A stretch of DNA of 6,436 nt. Origin: Porphyrobacter sp. Its GTDB lineage: Bacteria; Pseudomonadota; Alphaproteobacteria; Sphingomonadales; Sphingomonadaceae. The stretch is taken from positions 1 through 6,436 of the forward strand of contig JACIYY010000252.1 of assembly GCA_014359685.1 (NCBI GenBank). The letters are read 5' to 3'. This document shows, in pieces, positions 1 through 6,436 of the stretch. A model generated the notes under the pieces. That model was given only the letters and a program-made list of their open reading frames with translations. It had not been told where the DNA came from and did not search any database. Numbering within the stretch: position 1 is the stretch's first letter; each line of letters begins with the position of its first letter. A program made the position numbers and the translations under genes.

Positions 1-305
1 TGGCGGACCTCGAAGCCGGCCGCGCCGATGCGCTGCGCCAGCATCGCGCCGGCCAGCTGCGGCAGGCCGGCAAGGCTGGCGACCAGCCAGGCGAGCCCGC
101 CCAGCGCGGCGAGGATCAGCGCGAGGAACAGCCTGTGGAGCTGCTGTTCGGTGAACGGCAGCACCCGCAGCAGCGCATCGGCAATCGAGCCGCGCCTCCG
201 CGACCGCGGCGCGGCGCGGCCACCCTTGCCCTCGCCCCGGCCCGCGCCCCAGCCCGTACCTTGCCGGCGCACCGGGCGGGCGTTGCGGCGGATCGTCTCA
301 GCCAT
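1..305 (-). CDS. ftsQ: Cell division protein FtsQ, N-terminal part (runs off the left edge)
   Basis: FtsQ is a bitopic inner-membrane divisome protein; with FtsB and FtsL it connects early division proteins to the FtsW-FtsI synthase. The window holds the first 101 codons, ending in GFEVR just where the periplasmic POTRA domain begins. The start is ATG at 305-303, eight bases before the end of ddl (ATGGCTGA), with a good ribosome binding site. Residues 1-39 form a cytoplasmic tail very rich in Arg and Gly (MAETIRRNARPVRRQGTG, then GRGEGKGGRAAPRSRRRG). One hydrophobic segment follows at about 58-81 (RLFLALILAALGGLAWLVAS), the single membrane anchor with positive residues on the cytoplasmic side. 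The N-terminal tail wording, the anchor, the AGFEVR block and the position after ddl all fit alphaproteobacterial FtsQ. The rest of the POTRA and beta domains cannot be seen, so integrity is unknown. Short visible homology makes this slightly less certain than its neighbours. Confidence 0.92.
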   Translation of the reverse strand, partial: MAETIRRNARPVRRQGTGWGAGRGEGKGGRAAPRSRRRGSIADALLRVLPFTEQQLHRLFLALILAALGGLAWLVASLAGLPQLAGAMLAQRIGAAGFEVR

Positions 306-1290
306 CGGCGCCCTCCCGCACCGGCAGGCGGCCGGCATGGCGCAGCGCGTCGGCCACCAGCAGCTCCACCAGATCGGCATAGGAGATGCCGCAATGGCGG
401 GCCTGTTCGGGCACCAGGCTGAGCCGGGTCATGCCGGGCTGGGTGTTGGTCTCCAGCAGGAACAGCCCGTCTTCGCCCACTTCGTCGTCCCAGCGGAAGT
501 CGGAGCGGCTGGTGCCACGGCAGCCGAGCAGTTGGTGCGCGCGCAGCGCGTAGTCGCAGCACAGCCGCGCGATCGCAGGCGGGATGCGCGCCGGGCAGAC
601 ATGCTCGGTCAGCCCGTCGGTATATTTGGCCTCGAAATCGTAAAAGCCGCTTTTGGGCACCAGTTCTGTCACGCCCAGCGCGCGCGTGCCATCGGGTCCG
701 GCGAGCACCGCCGTGGTCAGCTCGCGGCCGCGAATATAGGGTTCGGCCAGCAGGCGGTCGAATTGCTGCCACGGGCCGGGCGCGTCGCGGCGGATCGGGT
801 TGCCGCAATTGCTCTGGTCGGTCACGATCGCCACCCCGACCGAGGAGCCTTCGTTGACCGGCTTGAGCACATAGGGGCGGGCCAGCGGATCGCCGTCGAA
901 CAGCGTCCGGGTGGCGACGATGCGCCCGCCGGGCATGGGGATGCCGTGCGGCACCAGCGCCTGCTTGGTCAGCTCCTTGTCGATGGCGATGACCGAGGTG
1001 GCGAGGCCCGAATGGGTGTAGGGCAGGCCCATCAGGTCGAGCATCCCCTGCACCGTCCCGTCCTCCCCCGGCACGCCGTGGAGCGCGTTGAACACCACGT
1101 CGGGCGCGGCCTCGGCGATCCGCAGCGCGACATCGCGGCCCATGTCGATGCGGGTGACGCGGTGGCCGCGCTCCTCCAGCGCATCGGCGACGCCGGTGCC
1201 CGACATCAGCGAGACCGGCCGCTCACTGGCCCAGCCGCCCATCAGCACGGCGACGTGGAGCCGGGGCAGGCCGGCGGCGGTAGCGCTCAT
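298..1290 (-). CDS. ddl: D-alanine--D-alanine ligase
   Basis: Ddl is the cytoplasmic ATP-grasp enzyme that joins two D-alanines (EC 6.3.2.4), giving the dipeptide that MurF adds to the peptidoglycan precursor and that vancomycin recognises. At 330 residues it is of normal length. The N-terminal domain has MGGWASERPVSLMSG (17-31, Glu23) and NALHGVPGEDGTVQG (68-82, His71). The ATP-grasp part has VLKPVNEGSSVGV (141-153, Lys143 and Ser150), EPYIRGRELT (183-192), FYDFEAKYTDG (216-226), SRSDFRWDD (261-269) and LLETNTQPGMT (278-288). Asp264, Glu280 and Asn282 fit the metal ligands and Tyr223 the conserved active-site tyrosine; the EAKY wording predicts a D-Ala-D-Ala rather than D-Ala-D-Lac enzyme. 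The ATG overlaps the murB stop (ATGA) but has only a weak ribosome binding site, so expression probably depends on coupling to murB. Its end overlaps ftsQ by 8 bases. The A or B paralogue cannot be settled; the dcw location resembles ddlB. Confidence 0.97.
   Translation of the reverse strand: MSATAAGLPRLHVAVLMGGWASERPVSLMSGTGVADALEERGHRVTRIDMGRDVALRIAEAAPDVVFNALHGVPGEDGTVQGMLDLMGLPYTHSGLATSVIAIDKELTKQALVPHGIPMPGGRIVATRTLFDGDPLARPYVLKPVNEGSSVGVAIVTDQSNCGNPIRRDAPGPWQQFDRLLAEPYIRGRELTTAVLAGPDGTRALGVTELVPKSGFYDFEAKYTDGLTEHVCPARIPPAIARLCCDYALRAHQLLGCRGTSRSDFRWDDEVGEDGLFLLETNTQPGMTRLSLVPEQARHCGISYADLVELLVADALRHAGRLPVREGADG
312..316 (-). promoter_or_regulatory. Ribosome binding site for ftsQ
   Basis: The minus strand reads GGAGG (within GGGAGGG, 317-311) six bases before the ATG at 305-303, inside the end of ddl. 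It identifies the ftsQ start despite the 8-base overlap with ddl. Confidence 0.7.
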
Positions 1291-2246
1291 GGCCGGCCCA
1301 CCCGCTGGATTTCCCATTCCAGGCTGACGCCCTGCGATCCGGCGACGCGGCGGCGGACCTCCTCCCCCAGCCCTTCGATATCGGCGCTGGTGGCGCTGCC
1401 GGTGTTGATGAGGAAATTGGCGTGCTTCTCGCTGACCTGCGCGCCGCCGATGGCAAGGCCGCGGCAGCCGGCGGCATCGACCAGCTGCCAGGCCTTGAGC
1501 CCGGGCGGGTTCTTGAAGGTTGAGCCGCCGGTGCGGCTGCGCAGCGGCTGGGTCCGCTCCCGCTCGGCGGCGATGCGGTCCATCTCGGCGCCGATCGCCC
1601 CCGGATCGTCGGGCACGCCGCGCAGCCGGGCGGAGGTGACGATCGCCCCGTCGGGCAGGCGCGAATGGCGGTAGGAAAATCCGAGGTCGCGCGCCGGCAG
1701 CGTGATCTGCGTCCCGTCGGGCAGCACCACCTCGCAATCGATCAGCAGATCGGCGATGTCGTGGCCATAGGCGCCGCCATTCATCCGCACCAGCCCGCCC
1801 ACCGTGCCGGGGATGCCGCGCAGGAACTCCAGCCCGCCGATCCCGGCATCGCGCGCGGTCGAGGCGACGAGGATGCCGCTGGCCCCGCCGCCGCATTCCA
1901 GCACGCAATCGCGCAGCACCGCCACCGTGGCGAAGGGCTTGCCCAGCCGCACCACCACGCCGGGCACCCCGCCATCGCGGACGATCAGGTTGGAGCCGAG
2001 CCCCAGCGCCATCACCGGCGTGCCCTCCTCCACCCCGCCGAGAAAGGCGACGAGATCGTCGATATCGGCCGGCTCGAACAGCCAGTCGGCCGGGCCGCCG
2101 GTCCTGAACCAGGTCAGCCGGTCGAGCGGGGCGTCGGCGGTCAGCGTGCCGCGCACCCGCTGCGGCACCGCGCCGACATGATCGTGGCTCTCTTCCGAAC
2201 CGGGGGCGTTGCCGACCGGGCGCGGCGGGCTGTCGGGCTGGGTCAT
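1287..2246 (-). CDS. murB: UDP-N-acetylenolpyruvoylglucosamine reductase
   Basis: MurB is the FAD enzyme that reduces UDP-GlcNAc-enolpyruvate to UDP-MurNAc with NADPH (EC 1.3.1.98), supplying the substrate of MurC encoded just upstream. The protein has 319 residues. FAD-domain motifs are [12 protein letters not shown] (45-56), [13 protein letters not shown] (81-93) and [18 protein letters not shown] (144-161). The substrate domain has SYRHS (191-195), GSTFKNPPG (241-249), then [12 protein letters not shown] (252-263) and [12 protein letters not shown] (270-281), and ends in LEWEI (309-313). Ser242 matches the serine that protonates the enol intermediate, and Glu312 the conserved C-terminal glutamate. 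The length and the STFKNP and [12 protein letters not shown] wording fit the shorter type II MurB found in alphaproteobacteria and Gram-positives. About 40 residues of polar N-terminal leader precede the first conserved block. The ATG overlaps the murC stop, and the TGA overlaps the ddl ATG, both as ATGA. Position 157 is Gly in MNGGAYG, where Ala is commoner. Confidence 0.98.
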   Translation of the reverse strand: MTQPDSPPRPVGNAPGSEESHDHVGAVPQRVRGTLTADAPLDRLTWFRTGGPADWLFEPADIDDLVAFLGGVEEGTPVMALGLGSNLIVRDGGVPGVVVRLGKPFATVAVLRDCVLECGGGASGILVASTARDAGIGGLEFLRGIPGTVGGLVRMNGGAYGHDIADLLIDCEVVLPDGTQITLPARDLGFSYRHSRLPDGAIVTSARLRGVPDDPGAIGAEMDRIAAERERTQPLRSRTGGSTFKNPPGLKAWQLVDAAGCRGLAIGGAQVSEKHANFLINTGSATSADIEGLGEEVRRRVAGSQGVSLEWEIQRVGRP

Positions 2247-3715
2247 GCGGCGCCTCCGGCGGCGGCCTGCGGTGCCGGGCTGCGGTGCTGCTCGACCGCC
2301 GCCGCCAGCCCGGCCGCCCAGCGGGTGATGTCGCCCGCGCCAAGGCACAGTACGATATCGCCCGGCCCGAGGATGGCGGCAAGCTGCTGCGCCAGCGAGT
2401 CCGGCCCGTCCACCAGAGCGGCGAAGCGGTGGCCGCGCGCCTTCAGCCCGGCGACCAGCGCGGCCGAATCCACCCCTTCGATGGGCGGCTCGCCGGCCGG
2501 ATAGACGGGGGCCACGAACACCATGTCGGCATCGTTGAAGGCCGACTGGAACGCGCCCATCAGGTCGCGCAGCCGGGTATAGCGGTGCGGCTGGACCACG
2601 GCGATGACCCGCCCGCCGCTGCCGGTGCCGGATCCGGTGCCGCCCGCCTCGCTGGCCTCGCGCCCGGCGGCCAGCACGGCGCGGATTTCCACCGGGTGAT
2701 GCGCGTAATCGTCGATGATCACAGCGCCGGCGACCTCGCCGACCCGGGTGAAGCGCCGCCGCACGCCGGAAAAGCGCGCAAAGCCGGTGCGGATCACAGA
2801 GTCGGGACAGCCCAGTTCCGCCGCCACGGCGATCGCCGCCAGCGCGTTCTGGACATTGTGCCGCCCGGGCATCGGCAAAGCGATGTCGGCGATCACCCGG
2901 CGGGTGCCGTCGCGGGCGGTGTGGACCGCATCGAACAGCGTGCCGCCGGCCTGCGGGCGGAGAGTCTCGCCGCGCCAGTCGGCCTGCGCCGAAAGGCCGT
3001 AGGTGATGACCCGCCGGTCGCGCACCCGGGCGATCGCCTGCTGCACCTCCGGATGATCGACGCACAGCACCGCCGCGCCGTAGAACGGCACATTCTCGAT
3101 GAATTCCACGAACGCCTCTCGCACCGCGTCGAAGCTGCCGTAATGGTCGAGATGTTCGGGGTCGATATTGGTGACCACGGCGATGGTCCCGTCGAGGCGC
3201 AGGAAGCTGCCGTCGCTCTCGTCGGCCTCCACCACCATCCACTCGCTCTGTCCCAGGCGCGCATTGGAGCCGTAGCTTTCGATGATCCCGCCATTGATCA
3301 CCGTCGGGTCGAGCCCGCCCGCCTCCATCAGCGCGGCGACCATGCTGGTGGTGGTGGTCTTGCCGTGGGTGCCGGCGACCGCGACGGTGCGCTTCAAGCG
3401 CATCAGCTCGGCCAGCATCTCCGCCCGGCGGACCACCGGGATGCGCGCCTCCAGCGCGGCGGCGACCTCCGGATTGTCGCGTCTGACCGCGCTGGAGACG
3501 ACCACCACCGCCGCATCGCCGAGATGCCGGGCCGCATGGCCGATGGCGACGGGGATGCCGCGCGCGCGCAGCCGTTCCACCCCCGGCCCTTCGGCGAGGT
3601 CGCTGCCCTGCACCGTGTAGCCGAGATTGTGCATCACCTCGGCAATGCCCGACATGCCGATCCCGCCGATGCCGACGAAATGGATGGTGCCGATGTCGAT
3701 GCCGACGCCCTTCAT
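2243..3715 (-). CDS. murC: UDP-N-acetylmuramate--L-alanine ligase
   Basis: MurC is the first Mur ligase, joining L-alanine to UDP-MurNAc with ATP in the cytoplasm (EC 6.3.2.8). The 490-residue protein has the family's three domains. The N-terminal UDP-binding domain has [12 protein letters not shown] (12-23). The central ATPase domain has the P-loop GTHGKTTT (115-122, Lys119), EADESDGSF (163-171) and [11 protein letters not shown] (183-193), then the [10 protein letters not shown] segment (285-294). The C-terminal ligase domain has [10 protein letters not shown] (335-344) and QPHRYTR (375-381). The [12 protein letters not shown] and DDYAHHP wording separates MurC from MurD, MurE and MurF; the related recycling ligase Mpl is excluded by context and motif spacing. 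Start and stop both sit in ATGA overlaps, with murG and murB respectively. A short Gly/Ser/Thr-rich insertion (about 357-368) lies between the DDYAHHP helix and the QPHRYTR strand, presumably a surface loop. A low-complexity Ala/Gly tail ends the protein. Confidence 0.98.
   Translation of the reverse strand: MKGVGIDIGTIHFVGIGGIGMSGIAEVMHNLGYTVQGSDLAEGPGVERLRARGIPVAIGHAARHLGDAAVVVVSSAVRRDNPEVAAALEARIPVVRRAEMLAELMRLKRTVAVAGTHGKTTTTSMVAALMEAGGLDPTVINGGIIESYGSNARLGQSEWMVVEADESDGSFLRLDGTIAVVTNIDPEHLDHYGSFDAVREAFVEFIENVPFYGAAVLCVDHPEVQQAIARVRDRRVITYGLSAQADWRGETLRPQAGGTLFDAVHTARDGTRRVIADIALPMPGRHNVQNALAAIAVAAELGCPDSVIRTGFARFSGVRRRFTRVGEVAGAVIIDDYAHHPVEIRAVLAAGREASEAGGTGSGTGSGGRVIAVVQPHRYTRLRDLMGAFQSAFNDADMVFVAPVYPAGEPPIEGVDSAALVAGLKARGHRFAALVDGPDSLAQQLAAILGPGDIVLCLGAGDITRWAAGLAAAVEQHRSPAPQAAAGGAA
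2253..2257 (-). promoter_or_regulatory. Ribosome binding site for murB
   Basis: The minus strand reads GGAGG six bases before the murB ATG at 2246-2244, inside the last codons of murC. Consensus sequence and spacing support this ATG over later internal starts. Confidence 0.65.
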
Positions 3716-4920
3716 CGCCCCTCCCCCGTGCCCGGCGCCGAGCGGGCCGCGCGCGCGCCGACGGCGGCGCGAGAGGGCTTCGCCGCGGGCGTGGGCTTGA
3801 CCCGGATCACGTCCTGGATCGGGGCGCCGCCGAAGCCTTCGACCAGATCGGCCAGATCCCTCGCCGCATCGGGCCGGCCGCACTGGCGCGCGGCATGGGC
3901 GGCGGCGATCAGCGCCTCGGGCTCGGCCGCCCATTCGGCCAGCTGCCGCGCCAGCTCCGCCGGGGTGAAGGCCGGCTGGGCAATCGCCCGGGCCGCGCCG
4001 GCCTGCGCCATTTCGCGCGCATTGACGGTCTGGTGATCGTCGGTGGCGATCGGCAGCGGCACCAGAATCGCAGGCCGGCCCACGGCGGTCAGCTCGGCAA
4101 TGGTCGAGGCGCCGGCGCGCCCGATGAACAGATGGGTGCCGGCCAGCCGCGCGGCCATATCCTCGAAGAAGCTCGCCAGCTCGGCCTCGATCCCCTCGGC
4201 GGCATAGCGGGCGCGCACCGAGTCGAGATCCTCCGGCCGGCATTGCTGGGTGACGCGCAGCCGCGCCTTGACCGCCGCCGGCAGCAGCGCCAGCCCCTCT
4301 GGCACCACCTGCGACAGCACCCGCGCGCCCTGGCTGCCGCCGGTCACCAGCAGCCGCAGCGGCCCGCCGGCTTCGGGCACCGGATAGGGCTCCTGACGCA
4401 GCGCCAGCACCCCGGCGCGCACCGGGTTGCCGATCAGGTGGACCTTCGCGGCGGCGCCGGCGGGCAGGCGGCGGACCTGCGGATAGGCGGTGGCGATGGC
4501 ATCGACCCGGCCCGCCAGCAGGCGGTTGACCCGGCCGAGCACCGCGTTCTGCTCGTGAATCACCGCCGGCACCCCGGCGGCGGAGGCGGCCAGCAGCGCG
4601 GGCAGCGCCGGATAGCCGCCGAAGCCGACCACCGCGCTGGGCGCGAAGCGGCGATACAGCCGCCGGGCCAAAGAGCGCCCCTGCCACACCGCCGCCAGCG
4701 CGGGCGGCCAGCCCAGCGGATTGCCGGTGAAGCGCCCCGCCGGCAGGACGTGCGATTCGAGGAAATCGGGCTTGCCGGGGATCGCCGCCCCGCGCGCATC
4801 GGTGATCAAGGCGACGCGGTGGCCGCGCCGCTCCAGCTCCTGCGCCAGCGCGAAGGCCGGGGTCAGGTGGCCCCCGGTGCCCCCGGCGGCGAGAACGAAA
4901 TGGCGCGAGACGGTGCTCAC
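3712..4920 (-). CDS. murG: Lipid II synthase: UDP-GlcNAc--undecaprenyl-PP-MurNAc-pentapeptide GlcNAc transferase
   Basis: MurG transfers GlcNAc from UDP-GlcNAc to lipid I, making lipid II on the cytoplasmic face of the inner membrane (EC 2.4.1.227). It is a GT-B glycosyltransferase of two Rossmann-like domains. Visible motifs are the first glycine loop GGTGGH (13-18), GFGGYP (99-104), HEQN (122-125), GNPVR (164-168), the second glycine loop GGSQGA (194-199), the sugar-nucleotide site [10 protein letters not shown] (267-276) and DDHQTVNA (294-301). Glu276 matches the conserved UDP-GlcNAc-binding glutamate. The chosen start is GTG, which overlaps the ftsW stop; it places the glycine loop 12 residues in, as expected. 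At 402 residues the protein is slightly long for the family. The excess is a C-terminal tail from about 366 onward, rich in Ala, Arg and Pro (for example [20 protein letters not shown]), beyond the conserved fold. The TGA stop overlaps the murC start (ATGA). Identification is secure; only the exact start carries slight doubt. Confidence 0.97.
   Translation of the reverse strand: MSTVSRHFVLAAGGTGGHLTPAFALAQELERRGHRVALITDARGAAIPGKPDFLESHVLPAGRFTGNPLGWPPALAAVWQGRSLARRLYRRFAPSAVVGFGGYPALPALLAASAAGVPAVIHEQNAVLGRVNRLLAGRVDAIATAYPQVRRLPAGAAAKVHLIGNPVRAGVLALRQEPYPVPEAGGPLRLLVTGGSQGARVLSQVVPEGLALLPAAVKARLRVTQQCRPEDLDSVRARYAAEGIEAELASFFEDMAARLAGTHLFIGRAGASTIAELTAVGRPAILVPLPIATDDHQTVNAREMAQAGAARAIAQPAFTPAELARQLAEWAAEPEALIAAAHAARQCGRPDAARDLADLVEGFGGAPIQDVIRVKPTPAAKPSRAAVGARAARSAPGTGEGR
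3718..3727 (-). promoter_or_regulatory. Ribosome binding site for murC
   Basis: The minus strand carries a run GGGGGAGGGG ending two bases before the murC ATG at 3715-3713; its GGAGG core is four bases from the ATG. It is the strongest purine-rich site in the window and lies in the last codons of murG, where it encodes the Gly-Glu-Gly near the MurG end. Confidence 0.65.
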
Positions 4921-6149
4921 CTGCGATCCCCGATGCTGCGCCCGAAGGCGCGATTGTCGCGCCCCAGATACGGGTTGCGGCGGGTGATGGCCAGCAGCAG
5001 ACCGATGGTAAAGCACTGCGCGATGGTCGACGACCCGCCATAGCTGACCAGCGGCAGGGTCATGCCCTTGCTGGGGAACAGCTGCAGATTGACCAGGATG
5101 TTGATGAACGCCTGCCCCCCGAACAGGGTGGTCAGCCCGGCCGCCGCGAGCACGGTGAACAGCGCCTCCTCCTCCACCAGCCGCACCAGCACGCGCAGCA
5201 CGATGGCGAGGTACAGCAGCACGATCATCGCGCAGACCAGCAGGCCGAACTCCTCCCCCACGACCGAGAAGATGTAGTCGGTATGGGCTTCGGGCAGCAT
5301 CATCTTGCGGGTGCCCAGCCACAGCCCGCTGCCGGTCCAGCCGCCGGCCATCAGCGTGCGGCTGGCAAGGTCCACCTGGTCATAGGCGGTGCCGCCGCCC
5401 AGGAAGCTGTCGATCCGGTGGCGGGCATTGTCATAGGTGAGATAGGCGCCCGCCATCAGCACCGCGCCGCCGCCGGCCAGCACCCCGATCCGCTTCAGCG
5501 GCAGGCCGGCCAGCGTCACCAGCACGCCCCAGGCGCCGACGAACAGCACCGCATCGCCGAGATTGGGCTGGAGCATCATCAGCGCCACGATCAGCCCCAG
5601 CAGCGCGCCGCTGACCGCGATCACCGGCAGGCCCGGATCGCGGAGCTTCCAGCTGAGGATCCACGCGGTCACCACCACGAAGACCGGCTTCAGGAACTCC
5701 GACGGCTGGAAGCGGATGCCAAGGTCAAGCCAGCGCCGGGCGCCGTTGACCTCGCTGCCGACCACCGGCACCAGTGCCAGCGCGATCAGCATCGCCAGCG
5801 CGAACAGGATCGAGCCGCGCCGCACCAGCGTCGCCGGGGCCAGCGAGGTGCCGATCAGGACCACCAGGCCGAGCAGCTGCCAGCGCAAATGGAGCCAGAA
5901 GAAGTGCAGGTCGCCCAGCCCGCCCGGCCCGCCCGACAGGCGCCGCGCGCTGGAGGGGGAGGCCGCCGCCACCGCCACCGCGCCGACCGCCATCAGCAGC
6001 AGCACCAGCGCCAGCAGCACCCGGTCGATCTCCCGCCACCAGATCCGCAGCCTCTGCTGGCGGCTCTGCGGGAAGGCCGGCGCAGCACTGGCGCGCAGGC
6101 CCGGACGCGGGACATAGGGGCGGGGGCCGGAGGAGGGCGCGAGGCTCAT
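4917..6149 (-). CDS. ftsW: Septal peptidoglycan glycosyltransferase FtsW (SEDS family)
   Basis: FtsW is the SEDS-family inner-membrane enzyme that polymerises lipid II into glycan strands at the division septum, working with the transpeptidase PBP3/FtsI. The protein is 410 residues, normal for the family. A basic cytoplasmic N-terminus of about 42 residues is followed by about ten hydrophobic segments, roughly at 43-63, 84-103, 112-130, 152-168, 174-193, 197-214, 221-239, 301-321, 330-351 and 364-388. Family motifs are clear: GARRWL (136-141), QPSEFLKP (148-155), [10 protein letters not shown] (285-294) in the large periplasmic loop, and PLVSYGGSS (366-374). Asp291 in the HTD motif matches the aspartate known to be essential in SEDS polymerases. 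The ATG start overlaps the murD stop (ATGA), and the TGA stop overlaps the murG start (GTGA). RodA is the main alternative; the position between murD and murG argues for FtsW. One oddity is QPNLG at 195-199, where QPDLG is usual. Confidence 0.97.
   Translation of the reverse strand: MSLAPSSGPRPYVPRPGLRASAAPAFPQSRQQRLRIWWREIDRVLLALVLLLMAVGAVAVAAASPSSARRLSGGPGGLGDLHFFWLHLRWQLLGLVVLIGTSLAPATLVRRGSILFALAMLIALALVPVVGSEVNGARRWLDLGIRFQPSEFLKPVFVVVTAWILSWKLRDPGLPVIAVSGALLGLIVALMMLQPNLGDAVLFVGAWGVLVTLAGLPLKRIGVLAGGGAVLMAGAYLTYDNARHRIDSFLGGGTAYDQVDLASRTLMAGGWTGSGLWLGTRKMMLPEAHTDYIFSVVGEEFGLLVCAMIVLLYLAIVLRVLVRLVEEEALFTVLAAAGLTTLFGGQAFINILVNLQLFPSKGMTLPLVSYGGSSTIAQCFTIGLLLAITRRNPYLGRDNRAFGRSIGDRR
4927..4931 (-). 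promoter_or_regulatory. Ribosome binding site for murG
   Basis: The minus strand reads GGGGA six bases before the GTG at 4920-4918. There is no ATG nearby in the murG frame before the conserved nucleotide loop, so this site and the GTGA overlap together decide the GTG start. Confidence 0.55.
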
Positions 6150-6436
6150 GCCGCGCTCCCGCCGGGGCTGGCGGTAGAGGTGAGGCCGGGGCCGGCCAGC
6201 TCGGCGACCAGCTTGCGGAAGGTGTCGCCGCGCACCTCGTAATCGCGGAACTGGTCGAAGCTGGCGCAGGCCGGGCTGAGCAGCACGACATCGCCGGGCC
6301 GGGCGGCGGCGATGGCGCGGCGCACCGCCTCGCACAGCATCTCCGCCCGCTCGACCCGCATATGCGGCGCCAGCAGCTCGGTGAACAGCGGCCCCGCCTC
6401 CCCGATCGTATAGGCGCAGGCGACATGGCCGAACCA
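6146..6436 (-). CDS. murD: UDP-N-acetylmuramoyl-L-alanine--D-glutamate ligase, C-terminal part (runs off the right edge)
   Basis: MurD is the cytoplasmic ATP-dependent ligase that adds D-glutamate to UDP-MurNAc-L-Ala (EC 6.3.2.9). Only the last 96 codons are inside the window, beginning with [15 protein letters not shown] and ending at TGA (6148-6146); the Mur ligase ATP-binding centre and the start lie beyond position 6436. The visible part is the end of the C-terminal ligase domain. The diagnostic stretch is [20 protein letters not shown] about 30 residues before the end, the MurD signature that helps bind the glutamate substrate; MurC, MurE and MurF have different wording here. The reading frame is open to the edge with no sign of damage. 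The last 13 or so residues ([13 protein letters not shown]) are a low-complexity tail. Its stop overlaps the ftsW start by 4 bases (ATGA), so the two are almost certainly co-transcribed and translationally coupled. The identification is firm despite the truncation, because motif and gene order agree. Confidence 0.96.
   Translation of the reverse strand, partial: WFGHVACAYTIGEAGPLFTELLAPHMRVERAEMLCEAVRRAIAAARPGDVVLLSPACASFDQFRDYEVRGDTFRKLVAELAGPGLTSTASPGGSAA
6156..6160 (-). promoter_or_regulatory. Ribosome binding site for ftsW
   Basis: The minus strand reads GGGAG six bases before the ftsW ATG at 6149-6147. It lies inside the last codons of murD. The spacing supports this ATG as the start, in agreement with the ATGA overlap. 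Confidence 0.65.

Noticed and set aside
28..1674. A 548-codon open frame on the plus strand opposite ddl, murB and ftsQ
   Set aside because: It is antisense to genes with clear catalytic motifs. Its product is low-complexity, rich in His, Gln, Arg and Ala, with no recognisable domain. Such frames arise from strong third-position GC bias on the opposite strand.
2622..2642. Palindrome CCGGATCCGG flanked by direct repeats, considered as an operator or recombination site
   Set aside because: It lies in the Gly/Ser codons of murC. The repeat is what GGC-ACC-GGX codons would produce, and the palindrome does not extend beyond ten bases.
3718..3727. G-rich run on the minus strand, considered as a possible G-quadruplex or regulatory element
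   Set aside because: It is a single G/A run, not four separated G tracts, and its position fits an ordinary ribosome binding site for murC.
2285..4036. A 583-codon open frame on the plus strand opposite murC and the end of murG
   Set aside because: Same explanation: a GC-driven shadow with no domain, no convincing ribosome binding site and a complete overlap of conserved murC sequence.
3895..6242. Further plus-strand open frames opposite murG and ftsW (3895-5043 and 5283-6242)
   Set aside because: The products are Gln/His/Arg/Gly-rich mirror images of the real genes. The opposite strand is fully accounted for by murG and ftsW.
1..6436. Hidden defence system, mobile element, CRISPR array, tRNA or small RNA
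   Set aside because: The minus strand is fully used by overlapping housekeeping genes with intact motifs. I saw no inverted-repeat ends, regular repeats, tRNA-like folds, integrase or transposase sequence, or change of base composition.

Overview
The window is an uninterrupted stretch of a bacterial division and cell wall (dcw) cluster, with every gene on the minus strand. In transcription order, from high to low coordinates, the genes are murD (3' end only), ftsW, murG, murC, murB, ddl and ftsQ (5' end only). This murD-ftsW-murG-murC-murB-ddl-ftsQ order is the usual alphaproteobacterial dcw layout. The DNA is very GC-rich (about 70% by eye). The wording of several proteins, for example the Ddl segment RRDAPGPWQQFDRLLAEP, MurB STFKNPPG...[12 protein letters not shown] and the FtsQ N-terminus MAETIRR, suggests a sphingomonad (Sphingomonadales, Sphingomonas or Erythrobacter-like). 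That placement comes from memory of these families, not from a search.

Layout, right to left: 6436-6146 holds the last 96 codons of murD; 6149-4917 ftsW; 4920-3712 murG; 3715-2243 murC; 2246-1287 murB; 1290-298 ddl; 305-1 the first 101 codons of ftsQ. Every adjacent pair overlaps: by 4 bases at five junctions (ATGA or GTGA) and by 8 bases at ddl/ftsQ (ATGGCTGA). There is no intergenic DNA at all, and no promoter, terminator, RNA gene, repeat array or mobile element could be supported. Most starts have a purine-rich ribosome binding site inside the end of the previous gene. The exception is ddl, which has only a weak one.

The genes supply one pathway. MurB and MurC make UDP-MurNAc-L-Ala, MurD adds D-Glu, and Ddl makes the D-Ala-D-Ala dipeptide used later by MurF (not in the window). 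MurG converts lipid I to lipid II, FtsW polymerises lipid II at the septum, and FtsQ is the membrane scaffold that links the early and late divisome. All five complete proteins have their recognisable catalytic motifs and ordinary lengths, with no frameshift or truncation.

I looked for an undescribed system and did not find one. The findings are modest: complete overlap of all junctions, a Gly/Ser-rich insertion in MurC, low-complexity tails on MurG and FtsQ, and small departures from common motif wording in FtsW and MurB.
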